From assembly GCA_905182995.1 (NCBI GenBank), contig CAJJDP010000065.1, forward strand, positions 62,001-126,000: 64,000 bases of DNA, written 5' to 3'. A program made the translations under genes and the position numbers. The stretch comes from Paramecium octaurelia (lineage: Eukaryota; Ciliophora; Oligohymenophorea; Peniculida; Parameciidae). Within the stretch, counting starts at the first letter, position 1. Each line of letters opens with the position of its first letter. The notes beneath the pieces were generated by a model. It saw only the letters and a program-made list of their open reading frames with translations, was not told where the DNA came from and ran no database searches. Shown in pieces: positions 50,822-64,000 of the stretch.

Positions 50822-51822
50822 ATGGATGAAGTTTAATTAGATAGTCTTCTTTTTGCCTAAATACTTAAACTATACTAATCTAACAGATATCAATGGATAG
50901 TATCTTTTTTGGTTATGGTATTTTAAGAAAATTCAAAAAGTTATTTTACGAATCCAAAACAACCTCATATTCTATTCTATTTATATTATTGAGTAATTTT
51001 AACTTGAAATATCGTATGAAGTCATTTGAAAACAATTATATTAAAGAATAGAGAATCATATTAATAAAGAAGTATATTCATGGTCTTTAGAAGCTTTGCT
51101 AATCTAATTGGCCCAGATATTTGATTTATTTGCAAAAATGCTAAATTAAATGGTGAATTAATCAAGTACATTTTATATTGATTTAATCGAAAATTCCAAA
51201 AAGTTATGTAGCTTGAAATTAAAACTTTAAAAAAATGGAAATCATTAAATAATATCTTATTACTTAAATTATTTAATTTAATTTGATTATTTAATTTATG
51301 ATATGAAAGTATATAATAATTACAGAATGAAAGTTTGTAACAGAAAAGAAGTAGTAAACTAGAAATCAAAATTGTACTTTACAAGCTATAGTTTAAATGT
51401 AATTATCATGATAATATCAAAACAATATCTTATGTTTATTTTATATTATCTTCTAAACATAAATTTTGATTAGATATCAAAAGTGTAAATAATTTTTACC
51501 AATATCTTTAAATATAGTTGTAGTTTCAATTTGATTGTTCGTATTTAATTGAAATGTTTTTACTCTACATTTTCCAACAGAGAAAATCATTATTAAGAAG
51601 ATTATAAATTTTTTCAAAAAGACTATATAAAAATACTGATGATAAGATTTCAATGCTTTAAAACAATGACTAATTTAGAAAATTCTTTGAGTAAATTCAT
51701 GAGATAATATGTCATGAATTATAGAAAAAACTAATGCTAATTCTATAGAGAAAGATAATTATTATTAACTCAAACAATATAAACCATAAATTATTGAGTT
51801 GTAATAAACCTAATCTTAATGA
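50822..51822 (+). CDS. Hypothetical ~300-aa helical protein
   Basis: A spliced model with introns of 28, 33 and 34 nt (GTA start, AAG/AAG/TAG end) gives 301 aa without TGA. It begins MDEVQLDSLLFAQILKLYQ and contains SWSLEALLIQLAQIFDLFAKML and LIENSKKLCSLKLKLQ, with Ile/Leu/Tyr/Lys-rich helices and no clear membrane segments. The gene is invisible to a standard-code search because TAA/TAG interrupt it everywhere. No family was recognised, and the 3' end (TGA 51820-51822) depends on the last intron. Confidence 0.55.
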
Positions 51823-52105
51823 TAGTGTTGGAAACAGAAGATAATAAATTAAATACACATAAGACAAATAACTCATGTTTCTTTTATATCTTATTATCCT
51901 ATTAACTATTGAAGCATTATAGAATATTAGTATTATTAAGAAAGGCAGGGATATAGAGTACTTCAATAAAGGTTTATTGAGTTTGGATTTATAGATTAAT
52001 GTAAAAATTATTAAGAATATTTTATTATAAAATATTTAGGAGATTGGATTGAAATGATATAAAAATGATTCATTTTTTAAATTGAATATATTTGTATAAT
52101 GGAAA

Positions 52106-53241
52106 TCATTTTCTTCCAAGACTGGTTTATGAAGCTAAGGATCTAACTTAATCTTTGAACAATTAGATGACAACATCGATAATGGCATTTTCCTCTATAG
52201 ATTATTGTGATAATTGGTACCGGCTCTTCTTGCAGTTTCGGAGGCATAGAATTCTCTTTTCTCTTCCAAATCAGCAGTGGCACCAGCAACAGCGTTCAAG
52301 GAATCCTTCCACAATTTGAGTGCTTTGGCTTATTAGGCAAGGACAGCTGGGAGTTGCTAAAAAGGAATGTAAGAAATGGAAGTACAGTTTCTAATTTTTC
52401 AACAAGACCAGTTCTTCTTTCGTGTTCGGAATTCAACCAGGCAACTTCGGCGTTGGTGTCTGAGACGTATTTAGCAAGAGCAAAGGCAGCATGAATTTCT
52501 TATTCTTAAAGAGTGGCAAGAGTGGATTCTAATTCAGCTTATAAGTCAAACAAGATTTGGAGGACTTATTCTCCGGTTGTGCCTTCTCTCTTGACTTCAG
52601 CAAGTGATTTGAATTTTTGGAGGGCATCTTATTAGAAAAGATGGCTATATGCTGATAATTTATCGGCGATAGTTTGGGCTTTTTCGACGAGTTCGACTCC
52701 AGCGTTGTTAGTGAGGAAACCAGCAACATCTTATTATAAGAGTTAGACGACTGCGACGGCATCACCGTGATCAGCGAGGGATTTGACGAAGAGTCCATTG
52801 GCCCAACATCTTTAGTCTTGGAGTTAAGCATTTCTTCTTTCGATTTCAGCAAGTCTGGATTCAGCCCAGGCCAACCATTAATATCCATCCTTGATGAATT
52901 AATTATTTTGCTTACTCTGACTTAGGCTTCAACATCTGTTCTGACAGCTCCGAGTGCTTCCCATTATTGTTTGTTGAGTGAGGCAACATTAGTCAAGTCG
53001 CCAATGACTTGGGAAAAGATTTCTAGAAAGAATGAATGAATGAAGTACCTTCGTCTGTATTGTTCTTTTTGTCGGCAGCAGCTTACACATTAACATTTTC
53101 TGTCTTCAAATCTCTCAAGAGATTGTAAACTGATTCGACGGCATCATTTCCTCTTGTGCCTGCTTGGAGAAGCACGGCGAATTTGTTTGTGTCAAGTGCA
53201 AACACAGCTGCTACGAGGCAAATCACAACGAATGTTTTCAT
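52106..53241 (-). CDS. Trichocyst matrix protein precursor
   Basis: 342 aa with introns of 26, 26, 29 and 26 nt. Signal peptide MKTFVVICLVAAVFA is followed by the pro-region (DTNKFAVLLQAGTRGNDAVES) and heptad-repeat segments (AEIERRNAQLQDQ; FKSLAEVKREGTTGEQVLQ; DLEEKREFYASE), and the helix ENAIIDVVIQLFKDQ at the end. Strong use of gcc, ctc and gtc codons matches highly expressed matrix genes and differs from neighbours. An upstream ATG at ~53280 is in frame, but the signal peptide begins at 53241, so 53241 is chosen. The protein packs into the trichocyst core. Confidence 0.93.
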
Positions 53242-53259
53242 ATTTATTTTATTAATACC

Positions 53260-53268
53260 AAAAACGGA
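53260..53268 (+). promoter_or_regulatory. AAAAACGGA element upstream of matrix gene 52106-53241
   Basis: It lies 18 bp before the ATG of the minus-strand matrix gene (TCCGTTTTT on its coding strand). The same 9-mer and near-identical spacing occur at 47956-47964. Confidence 0.45.
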
Positions 53269-53363
53269 ATATAAATTCATCGTTTTAATGTTGATTATAT
53301 ATTATTATTAATTATATAATCTTGATGCATTCGTAGCCTATCTAGATATTAATTAAATTATAT

Positions 53364-53709
53364 TCATATATCTTAATTTTCATTATAAGTATCCTCGCAG
53401 ATCAATTTGCACTGATTAAAATGAACTTCGCAAATCCCTGTTCCGTTTTTACGACACTGTTCCAATATGATCCTACACTCGTCAATACAAATTATTTTCG
53501 GACATTCATCTAAACATCCATGAACCACACTACACATTAGGTTTTAAGTACTTCTGGCAATTTTTATGGCAATATGATGGATTACCAATACTATCACATC
53601 CACTTGTGCAATCTAACCAATCCATAGTACAATCCCGTTTGCATTCTTCGTATGTAATTTAACTTAACGCTATACAAAACATTATTGTAACAAAGACTAG
53701 TGATTTCAT
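53364..53709 (-). CDS. Small secreted Cys-rich protein
   Basis: 107 aa with one 22-nt intron (53530-53551). Signal peptide MKSLVFVTIMFCIALSQI is followed by about 14 Cys in a C-x3-C / C-x2-C pattern (ECKRDC, CTSGC, CHKNC, CLDEC, ICIDEC, QCRKN, CEVHF, CKLIC), as in small disulfide-rich secreted proteins. It is unrelated in sequence to the one at 15641-15936 but of the same general kind. The role is unknown: possible granule or surface protein. Confidence 0.85.
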
Positions 53710-53749
53710 TAATAATTATATTTAAAAATATTAATAAAATTCACTAAAT

Positions 53750-55346
<1,597 letters not shown>

Positions 55347-55369
55347 TATTAATTATATTTATGTATTTA

Positions 55370-56063
55370 TCAATTCTAATCTCGACTATATTTTTTGATG
55401 CTCTCTTCTAATTTACTTGAGCATCCACAATCTCCACCCCATCTTTCATGAACGATACTGCAATTGAACAAAGTCTTATAATTTCTATAATTATCTCACC
55501 TTATTTAATCTCTAATTAACTTCATTATGGAGCATGCACAAATATTGCATGAAATCCACTCTCGAGTTTCCTTCATAGGGCAAATTTGTTGTCATATTTA
55601 AAAAATGCCCTGCACACTCTTTGCATGGATAAAATTAGCCACTAGGATTAAATGTATAAATACAAAAGATTTAAAAACACATTAATTTTGAATGTGAATT
55701 CCTCATCAAAATCTACAGGCAACGTTGCTGATATCATATGCAATAATGTCCATCCGTTTCTACCAAGTTCTTCTCTAGTAATACCACTGCTGAATTTCTT
55801 TTCTAATATTGACAGTTTGGCAAAGCTATACTACCATTAATAATCTCGAGCTCATCTTTATCCAAATTCTCAAGCTCCTCCTTATCTGGTTTTGCAACAT
55901 CCCAAATTGATGGCACTTTATAATCCATCAAATCAATTGCCAATGGTTGCTTATCCAACTTTATCTATTCAACTACTTTCTCATACTAATTAAACGTGTT
56001 CACCATAAACAGAGTCAGGAAGAAAAGCGATACTCCTATTAACACAATATAGTTTTTTTCCAT
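55370..56063 (-). CDS. Erv/ALR-type FAD sulfhydryl oxidase
   Basis: 204 aa with introns of 32, 22 and 25 nt. The N-terminal hydrophobic stretch (YIVLIGVSLFFLTLFMV) is probably a membrane anchor or signal. The Erv/ALR helical bundle follows: GWTLLHMISATLP, redox active-site C-x-x-C in YPCKECAGHF, and HNEVN with the adenine-binding pattern. C-terminal CGC follows. The enzyme oxidises thiols to disulfides using FAD and oxygen, in ER lumen or mitochondria. The N-terminal anchor favours the secretory pathway (Erv2-like), where it would serve the Cys-rich secreted proteins encoded nearby. One intron starts GTG and ends AAG. Confidence 0.92.
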
Positions 56064-56257
56064 TTTTTATATATAATATTATAAAATACATAATTTATTC
56101 TCACTTAAACTCAAAAGTCTTATAGCCATGATCTCTCATTAATCCTGAGATGTTCTCACATCTGAGTATATTATATGAACAATCTATTTAACATTAGGAA
56201 TTTCATTATTTCTAATATATATTCATTAATATTTTATAATATTTAATATTATTTTGA

Positions 56258-58080
56258 ATGCTAGGTTGGAATAAGATTACTCAACTTACAAGTAAGGCTG
56301 GTGGAGCAGTGTCCAAAGTGAAAGATTTCGCAAAAGATTTGATAACAGTTGATACAGAGGAGAATGAAAATTAAACAAACAATGTTAATCAGGATTTTCA
56401 ATCAGCATTTGCCTAATTATAAAAAGGATACGGTTTAGCTTAAAGTCCCAAAGAGAATTCAAAAAAAGCAAATGACTCATCCTCCAGGAGTCCCATTGAG
56501 TCCACATCTCCAATTCAAATAGAGAAGAAAATTGAAATGCAGGAAATCAAAAGACCAGAAATTGATAATTCATCTTTGGTTGAAATCAAAGAATTTATTT
56601 AACAGACCTTTGCATCAATTTCATAAACAATTAATACTTCATTAAGTGTTTCAGAGGAATTGTAAGAGAGTAAAGAAGGAATTAATCCTGATATTTAAAC
56701 AGATTAGTAAGAGTAAACACAGGAACAACCAGAAATAAATAAACAAGATATTAATAATAATGATCAAACTAATTTGGTTACTCTTAAAGATAAGCTAAAT
56801 GAGATCTTTAAGAATGCATCAAATCAGTTAGATACATAGATTCAATAAATTCAAAATAACTTTCAAGAATCAATCACTAAGTTAAATGACCAACTTTCCA
56901 TAGAGTAATAATCAATAGGGGATATAGGAGCATTGATCAATTAATTCTTTATTTCAATATCTCGCTAGAGTACTTTTTATGATAGATTTAACTAACTCAG
57001 ATAATAAAAAGGGTAGTCCAAAGAGATTGTGAGTTTAATAGAAAAGTCGCTTACTAATACAGGGACCGAAATATTGCAATCAAAATAAGATTAATAATAG
57101 AGTAAAAAAGAGTAATAATTAATAAATGATAATGCGAATCTATAAAAGAAGATAGTGGAGATGCAAGAGAAGACCAATAATACAAATAGCTAAATTAAGG
57201 ATTTATAGAATAGAATAAAAGAACTTGAGAAATATCAATAAGAGTGGGATAAAATAAAAAGAGACTATGCTGAAGAAATAAAATAAAATTTTAATGAATC
57301 AGAGAATCTTAGGGCTAAGCTTAAATAAAAGGAGCAGGAAGTATTAAATATATATATACATTTCAGTTATCATAAAGTAATTAGGATTTGCAGAGAATGC
57401 AGGATCTTAGAATACTCTTAGAGTAGAAATAGGAGGAAATTGATAGGTTGGAAAAACTATTAGAGGAATGGCAACTTGAAAATTAATCACTTTAAAGCGG
57501 TATTCAGGCAGCCTAACTATAATTAGAAGCAGAGAAAGTATTGTTGTTGAATTCATATTTTTTAGGATTAGAAAGAAAAGATCATAAAAAAGTTCTAGGA
57601 GGAATTTAAGAAATTACGATCTGAGATTAGTAAAGAGGATATCAGTTAATTGAAGTTTTTAAAGGAAAATAATGAAAAATTGAAACTAAGCAATTCTTAA
57701 TTGAAATTGTAAGTGGAGGAGTTGACAATCAAGCATGAATCTCTTTTACGATCTCATGAGGATCTGAAATCAGAAGCCCAGGCTCTTCATAATAAAATTA
57801 GGTAAGATCAAAATTATGTTAATAATATGGTTGATAAAAGGGTTATAACAAATGTGTTGATACAATACTTTGATTTCAATTCTGATTTCAAGGTTAAAGT
57901 GTAAATATTAGAGACTTTAGCAAGTCTATTGGATTTAACTAGGGATGAAAAAGAGAAAATAAGTAAATCTTAAATATTATGATAGACCCATATCGGAATA
58001 AATAGAACTAGGCACAAGGTCAATAATAGTCTTCTAGTTTTAGAGACAAATTTATTGGGTTCTTAAAACAAGGTGATTGA
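56258..58080 (+). CDS. Golgin-like coiled-coil protein with GRAB-type domain
   Basis: 581 aa with introns of 26, 28 and 23 nt. The N-terminus (MLGWNKITQLTSKAGG) is amphipathic and ALPS-like, as in GMAP-210. A long polar coiled coil follows (residues ~100-490), then VDKRVITNVLIQYF...LASLLDLTRDEKEKI (about residues 505-550). This resembles the GRIP-related Arf-binding (GRAB) domain of GMAP-210/Rud3. The short Ser/Gln-rich tail ends FLKQGD. It is likely a tether at cis-Golgi membranes that binds Arf1. The assignment is by pattern, not by search. Confidence 0.82.
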
Positions 58081-58101
58081 TTTATATTATTTTAATTAAA
58101 T

Positions 58102-59812
58102 ATGAGAGCTCTCCTATAATAAACTATGTAGCAAATTAAATTAGACTAAGAATTGAAGAAGCTTTTAACTAATAGAAGTGATTCTTAGGATATTTTGAAG
58201 AAGTAAGAAATTCATTAATCTCGATAGATTATAATCGATTTTTGAATAAGCACTTGATGATCATACGGAATTGTATTGGAAGAAGGAACATGCACATACG
58301 AAAACTCAATTGGAATGTTCTATTTAAGAATGTCTTTCATTAAGACATGATTTAAGAGAAATGGATGAAGACAGAACAGATAAATAGAAAATAATCAAAG
58401 AACAAAATAAATAAATAGATGAATTGTAAGTAGCCTTAGGAGAAATAGAATAGAAATTAAATTTTATGTAAGAGAACATTTTATAACAAAAATAAGAATT
58501 GGCTGAGGAATTTGAACAAAATTTGAATTAAATATAAGATAGTTATAAATAAAAAGAATAAGAGTAATGCTAATTTTTATAATTAAAATTGTCGGAATTA
58601 GAATAAGTAGTTAGTGATTAATAAGCAGCTTTAACAAAAGAAAAGGAAATCTAACAGCATGTTGGGAAAGACTTTAAGTAGACAAAAGCATAATTGAAGG
58701 CTGAATAAGAAGCAGCTACTTAGTTAAGGTAATAGATGTAAAGCTTGAAAAAAACTAATGAAACATTAAATATTGACAAGCAATGTTTGGAAAATAGAAC
58801 TAAATAGTTGAAATAATAAAATGAAACATAATACAAATAAATAAAGTCCTTAGAAACCAAATTAATAGATTTGAATGAAGAATTAGAAAGGTATAAGAAA
58901 AAGAACTAGTAGGACTAGGCTAATATAAAGACATAATAAAATGAACAGGAGAAGAATTATAAAAGGAAATTGCGAAATTATAAATTGAAAGTAGAGGAAG
59001 TTAAGAATAAAATCAAAGTAGGTTTGCAAAAGATATTTTCAAGTCTCAAATTAGATATGGAAACATTTAAATTATCAATCTAGAAAGATTTATAACTAAT
59101 TTCGATATAAACATGTTAAGTTGTATCGAAACAATTGAAATTAGACTATGAGTTTACATAAAGAGATTTCTCTGATAAGATGGAATAAATTAGATATACT
59201 ATGCAAGCGCATTTTAAAAATACCTTAGAAAAACAAATTTCAGAATTTGAAGCTAAAGAACTGCAAATGAAAAACGAGTATGAACTAATAATAAAAAATT
59301 TAAAATAGTAAATTTAAGCTCTTGAAGATGTCGAAAAAGATTTAGAGCGAGAAATATAGTTAAAATAATCAGAAAACGAAGAAAATTAATAGAATTTATA
59401 GGAAAAGGTAGAATTATTGACTGAATAATAAAAACAACTTTAAGAATTATCTGAATAAGCGAAGGATCAATTGAATTTATTATTGGAATAAGAAGATTAG
59501 ATTAAATAACTGAAAGAATAAAATGAAAAGTATTAACGTAAAACAATGCAATATGAGGAATATGTAAGTAAATAAGCAATTTTACATTAAACTTAAAAGG
59601 CAGAGGAAAAAATGTATAAAAAGTAATTTGAAGATGTAAATGAATCAAATTAGCATTTAAGAAAATAAATCAAAATTTTGTAGGAACAATAATAAAGTGA
59701 TTAATTTGCAATAAACAAGCTAAAAACTTAAGTATCTTCAGCAAAACTAAGTACTATTAAGGATGCTGAGGAAAGACATTTAATAAGACTATAAAATATA
59801 AGAAAAATCTGA
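58102..59812 (+). CDS. Long coiled-coil protein
   Basis: 561 aa with one 25-nt intron. Nearly the whole chain is a Gln/Lys/Glu-rich coiled coil (LKKLQSIFEQ at the start; ERYKKKNQQDQANIK and DLEREIQLKQSENEE in the middle). A less polar 40-residue break, FSSLKLDMETFKLSIQKDL, occurs near residue 320. No globular domain was seen. It follows the golgin gene by 21 bp in the same direction, so it could be a related tether or basal-body scaffold, but nothing identifies it further. Confidence 0.85.
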
Positions 59813-59835
59813 TAATATATAAAAATATAATTTTT

Positions 59836-61121
59836 TCAATGTGTCAATTTGAATGTATTCGCCTATAGAGATTGTTGGTTGAGCTCATCAAGTTTAATCA
59901 TTTATTTAACTTTTTTTGGTAGAGTAGTCTTTTTAGTGAGTTGTTTTTTTAAATCAACAGTTTAAGAATATAAATTGTCTAGATGAATTTCATAAGTAGA
60001 TTACAATGAAGAAGTATGAGATTCATTGTCCAAGTCTTCATGAATTTTTTATTCGGTTTTATGATATCTCTTTTTGAGTCTTTGGTTTCCAATTTTAGAA
60101 GCAATAATTTCATGGGATGGAATAACTTCTTCATCCATTTCAGTGAAATGGTTTCTAAGAATAATGGGTTTTGGTTTATTGTGAAGATAGTCATAGAGTT
60201 CTAGATCTTTGGATGTCAATACATCCTTATTATACAATTGAAATTTGGAATTGGATTATTTGGTAATTTGCATTTTAGTAAGTTTGTTTAATTCCTGTTA
60301 CTTAAGATATTGTTACCTTGAGGCTTCATCCATATATTTTTTTGTTGATTCAGTTAAATTGTTTTTTAAGAAGATTTTAGAAATGGCAGGAATTTCCTTT
60401 GCACTTTTGATAACTTTGAATAGATATGAATAATACTTGGTTTCAAATCATCATAACTGACCGTCATGGTCTTTAATGATTTAATGGAGGGAATCTTTTT
60501 AGTAAAAGGATCTTTAAATTAAGCTAATTTATCCTCAATTCCTTCTGAAGCATCCACAATAGTTTTAAACAATCCAACGTTTTGTAGATTTTATCTTCTT
60601 TAAGTTTCATTGTCTTCTTTCTTTTGCATCATTCTTGTGTGAATTAAATTGTTTAGTCCATGCAGTTTGGATTTTAAATAGACACTCCTATCATCTTGAG
60701 TGTTTCTAACTTATTTGTGTTTAAACTTATTTTTAAATCTCACCAGAGGTCCCAAAATACTTATTCCCTTTGAATCAGCATGATCTTCCATCAATTGTTA
60801 TCGTAATCTAGGATAGTTGGATAATTGCAGTAATTCAATGCTCGTTATTTTACCATCTAAGAACAATTCAAAAGAATCCTTAAATAGCATATTATTGTTG
60901 TGATTCTGCTGAGCTAGATTCCCTTTAGAAGATCTTTAACTTTGGCTGCTTCTGACTGAATCAATGATTGGATTGAATTTAATCTGTTTTGGTTTTCCAG
61001 TGGATATCAAGTTTTTCAGCTACGGAATTTTTTTTCTTTGAGCGGTGATGTTGCCACTGTATTCTTTGACTTCATCAGTCTCTGTTCTAAGATAAGAAGA
61101 AATAGTGAATGATTCATTCAT
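59836..61121 (-). CDS. Hypothetical basic protein, unknown
   Basis: 420 aa with one 23-nt intron. Lys/Gln/Asn-rich, without signal or membrane segments. It has recurring short conserved-looking blocks (ISILGPLVRFKNKFKHK, KDLELYDYLHNKPKPIILR, HFTEMDEEVIPSHEI). Such organisation is common in ciliate-specific cytoskeletal proteins. Its start is only 15 bp from the start of the divergent gene at 61136, so the two promoters must overlap. Confidence 0.8.
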
Positions 61122-61135
61122 TATTTTAATTAAAT

Positions 61136-63940
61136 ATGCGTCTTAGAGCGATATCTGAGAATAAAAAGCCTGCTGGAATGAGAAATATGGGAAGAGATCT
61201 ATCAACAATGAAAGAAATGATTGCCTTCTGGGGAAAGAAAGATGAACCAGTTAAATTGCCTCCTATTAACATAATAGAAAGATCAGACTTCTATGAACAT
61301 AAACCCTATGAAATTAAGTTCAAAATCTATCAGAATTGCTTTGCTTACAACAATCTCATACATAAAGAATTTGAGCTCCTGTATATCACTTCTCCAGATC
61401 AAATGAATGATTCCTTTATAGAAATAGAGTATAAAATGTTTGTGTCAGATTGTTACTTTGGCAGACCCACATTTACGAACACTGAGTTCAGCACTTAAAT
61501 ACAGTATTATGTTGGCTAAATTGATAAAACAAGTAATCTATACTTTATATCAAGTTAGTTGCATGTATCAAATTGAGAACATGCCTGAACATCTATTGAG
61601 TTCATCAAAAAGTATTCGATCCATGTTTTATCATTACTATTTTAATTCAAAACATGATAGTTTACCTTTCATTCAAGTGCTCAAAACTCCAATAGTCTTT
61701 AGAGAGAAAAAAACCCTGAGATTTAGAACAATGAACTCTTCAATATCAGAATAATCATAAAATGGACTATTAACTTTAGTTTACATAACAGAGTAGTATG
61801 TACCTCTCTAAAATATATATTTGAAAAAATTGGATATGGGTAAATTTTCATATGATCAAAAATTGCATTTTGCACTTAAAATTATGTAACTTGTTAATGC
61901 AGTTGAGAGATCGGGAATAGCAGTTCTAGAACTAAATATGGAATCGATATTAATAACTAAGGGAGGATAATTTAAGATTTCAACTACCAATCTAATTCCC
62001 TTTGTTTAAGTTGCAGCCTACAAAGAAGTATGGTCAATGTATGATGACTATGAAAAAGTGTACACTCATTTATCATTACATAAAACTATTAAACCACCTG
62101 AAGTTAAGAGAAGAGAACCCATTAAAGATTTTAGAGCAGTGACAAGATACAATATTGGACTAATCATTCTACAACTATATTTTGATATCCCAAACATTCA
62201 ATACATAGATGAATAAAAGATGCAAAGTTTGTTATTTCAACTCATTCCAAAAAGACAATCTGGAATTGATGATGATTAAATTGATAAATCTAATAAGTCC
62301 ATTCAATTTGAATAAACCAATCCTTTAGGTGCTCTGATTTTGAGATTCCTCTCTATAGATCCTGTTAAAAGATTAGAGTTTTCATTAAATCAATTAATGC
62401 AAGTAGAGTACGATATTGACAATTATGATTTTACTGAAGATATGCAACATTTCTTCTCAAATTATAATGCTTATTACAGACCATCATCATAATCAAGTTA
62501 TAAAAGTAAGCAATCAAATCATTTTGATTAATAAAATAGTTTTGTATCTGGAGATAATAATAATAACAATATGTCATCTTTTGTAAAATAACTATATTAA
62601 CCTACAAATAATAGTCAGGATGATATGCCTGCAATAGCATTAAAAATGCCTGAATTAACACAGAGGAGCAAGAAGAAAATAGGAGCACCTTCATATCAAT
62701 CATATGTCAGATCTAAAAATTTAATTGCTGAAGTTCATTTTAACCTATATCTATATCAATCTGCTCTTGATTAATGGTAGTATTTACTACAGGATGTGGA
62801 AGAGTGTTTTGGTGATACCTCCCCTGAATGTGAGTATATCCTTGAGAGAATTTGGGTATTGGCTTAACATCTTGGATAGGAAAGGGTATTGGAGTAGATT
62901 AGTTAAAAATATGTCACAATAAGAAAGTCAAATGTGAAAGGGGTCAAGGAATAATTAGAAGTTGCTCATATTCTCTAGGATTAAGCCAGAGTCAAGGCTC
63001 TTATACGACCTAATGAGGCTGTGGATTTATATCATCAGTCCTCAAAGTAATTTTAGATGGTTAAAGGTAAGTTTAATAATCACTCTGCTTACAATTCTAT
63101 GTAAATTGGGTTGATTTATTTAAAATTAATGAACATCGAAAAAGCTAGGAGCAATCTAGAGTACGCTGTCTACATCTTCACCAAAATGGAAAAGTCGTCT
63201 ATTGTTCCATTTTTGATAGCCACAACATGGTAAATTGATGATGAAGAGGTTGTCAAAGAACCAGTTAATAAAATTAAATTTTTTCAGTCTCTCTTTCATT
63301 TGGGCTCATTTTATTTCAACTTTGAAAGTTAATAGAAAGCTTATGGAGTTCTTTAAGCAGCTAAGGATGTAATTGATGAGTTAAAAAAAGGTGAGCTTTA
63401 TCCTGAGTAATTAATTTTAATTCTACTTTAGATTAATAAGATTGTGTAAATCTGAAGTAATTAGGTTATACACTGAACTTTCAAAATGTCTAATGAGTAA
63501 CAATGAAGTTGATGATGCACTCAAATTGGTTGAGGAAGGAATACAGTAAAACACAGATCAACTTGAGATAAAATCATTGATTGATATCAAAGTGGAAATA
63601 TTGGTAGCTCAAGGGAAAATATCCGATGGATTAGCAAGTAAGATGTAATTTAAATATTTAAGTACTTGGATTATGGGCAAGGTAATTTTAGAGATCTAAT
63701 AATTTAACTATGGAAACTGCATATCTTCTCAAAGAAGTTGCGGATTTAGCGTACAAACTTAAAGATGTATAATTAAAATTTTATATTTAGTTAAATGTTG
63801 CTTTTAGTTTCTATTCCGAAGCCTTAGCCATTTATTAAAAAGGAAAGGTAAAAGGTTTAAAACAAAAAAATGAAATATAACAATACATCTAGGATATCGA
63901 AGAGAATCTTTAACAAATTTTCTAAATTTAAAAAATGTGA
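61136..63940 (+). CDS. Pseudokinase-TPR protein
   Basis: 902 aa with introns of 22, 25, 25 and 24 nt (sum in frame). A protein-kinase-like domain (~residues 40-420) is recognisable by order: a helix like the one before the catalytic loop (ALKIMQLVNAVERSGIAVLELNMESILITKGGQFKIS), where HRD-K-x-x-N reads VLELNMES and DFG reads ISTT. Later KDFRAVTRYNIGLIILQLYF corresponds to the DVWS-G-x-x-L block. All catalytic residues are lost. The C-terminal ~400 residues contain TPR-like helical hairpins (YQSALDQWQYLLQDVEECFG; ARSNLEYAVYIFTKM; SFYSEALAIYQKGK). It is probably a scaffold. The last gene ends ~60 bp before the window edge. Confidence 0.82.
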
Positions 63941-64000
63941 CCTTTCATTATTTTATATGATGATATTAATTGCAAAAGGATCAATATATATATATTCATG

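Noticed and set aside
52207-52494. 95-aa plus-strand ORF
   Set aside because: Antisense to a matrix protein gene whose signal peptide and heptads are clear.

Overview
This is a stretch of ciliate somatic (macronuclear) DNA, almost certainly from Paramecium (aurelia group or a close relative). Genes only read through if TAA and TAG are taken as glutamine and TGA is the sole stop. Genes are split by very short introns (about 20-35 nt, mostly GTA...TAG), the DNA is strongly AT-rich, and intergenic gaps are often under 100 bp. Several genes encode trichocyst matrix-type secretory proteins. With the standard code nearly every gene falls into short pieces, so all coordinates here come from manual translation with the ciliate code and hand-placed introns. 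In most spliced models the exon lengths sum to a whole number of codons.

Layout. 0-8.5 kb: end of a coiled-coil gene, mitochondrial ribosomal protein bL27, two unknown proteins (one built from a repeated D-I-x-G motif), cytosolic aspartyl-tRNA synthetase, a Cys-containing type II membrane protein. 8.6-13 kb: membrane-anchored pepsin-type protease, an acidic protein, a zinc-finger membrane protein. 13-22.7 kb: two large coiled-coil proteins with alpha-kinase-like C-termini facing each other across a small secreted Cys-rich protein and a Ser/Thr kinase, then SF-assemblin and a membrane protein. 22.7-35.8 kb: ABCG half-transporter, a trichocyst-matrix-like gene, a gamma-tubulin complex (GCP) subunit, a PX-WD40 protein, an FCP/SCP phosphatase, a Rab-like GTPase, ribosomal protein eL33. 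36.6-48 kb: two trichocyst matrix genes, epsin (ENTH), a DUSP-type ubiquitin protease. 48.6-64 kb: ribosomal protein eS19, PB1 protein, another trichocyst matrix gene, a second Cys-rich secreted protein, a four-EF-hand CDPK, an Erv/ALR sulfhydryl oxidase, two golgin-type coiled-coil proteins, an unknown, and a pseudokinase-TPR protein.

Taken together these are housekeeping translation genes mixed with genes for cytoskeleton (GCP, SF-assemblin), membrane traffic (epsin, Rab, PX, golgin) and the regulated secretory pathway (four matrix-type genes, secreted Cys-rich proteins, sulfhydryl oxidase, aspartic protease, CDPK). No operon-like logic is expected and clustering may be incidental. The most useful new observations are a 9-bp element (AAAAACGGA) within 30 bp upstream of three of the four matrix-type genes, the alpha-kinase-like pair with altered catalytic motifs, a pseudokinase-TPR fusion, a PX-WD40 fusion, and several unassigned or TGA-broken reading frames that a standard-code search would miss.
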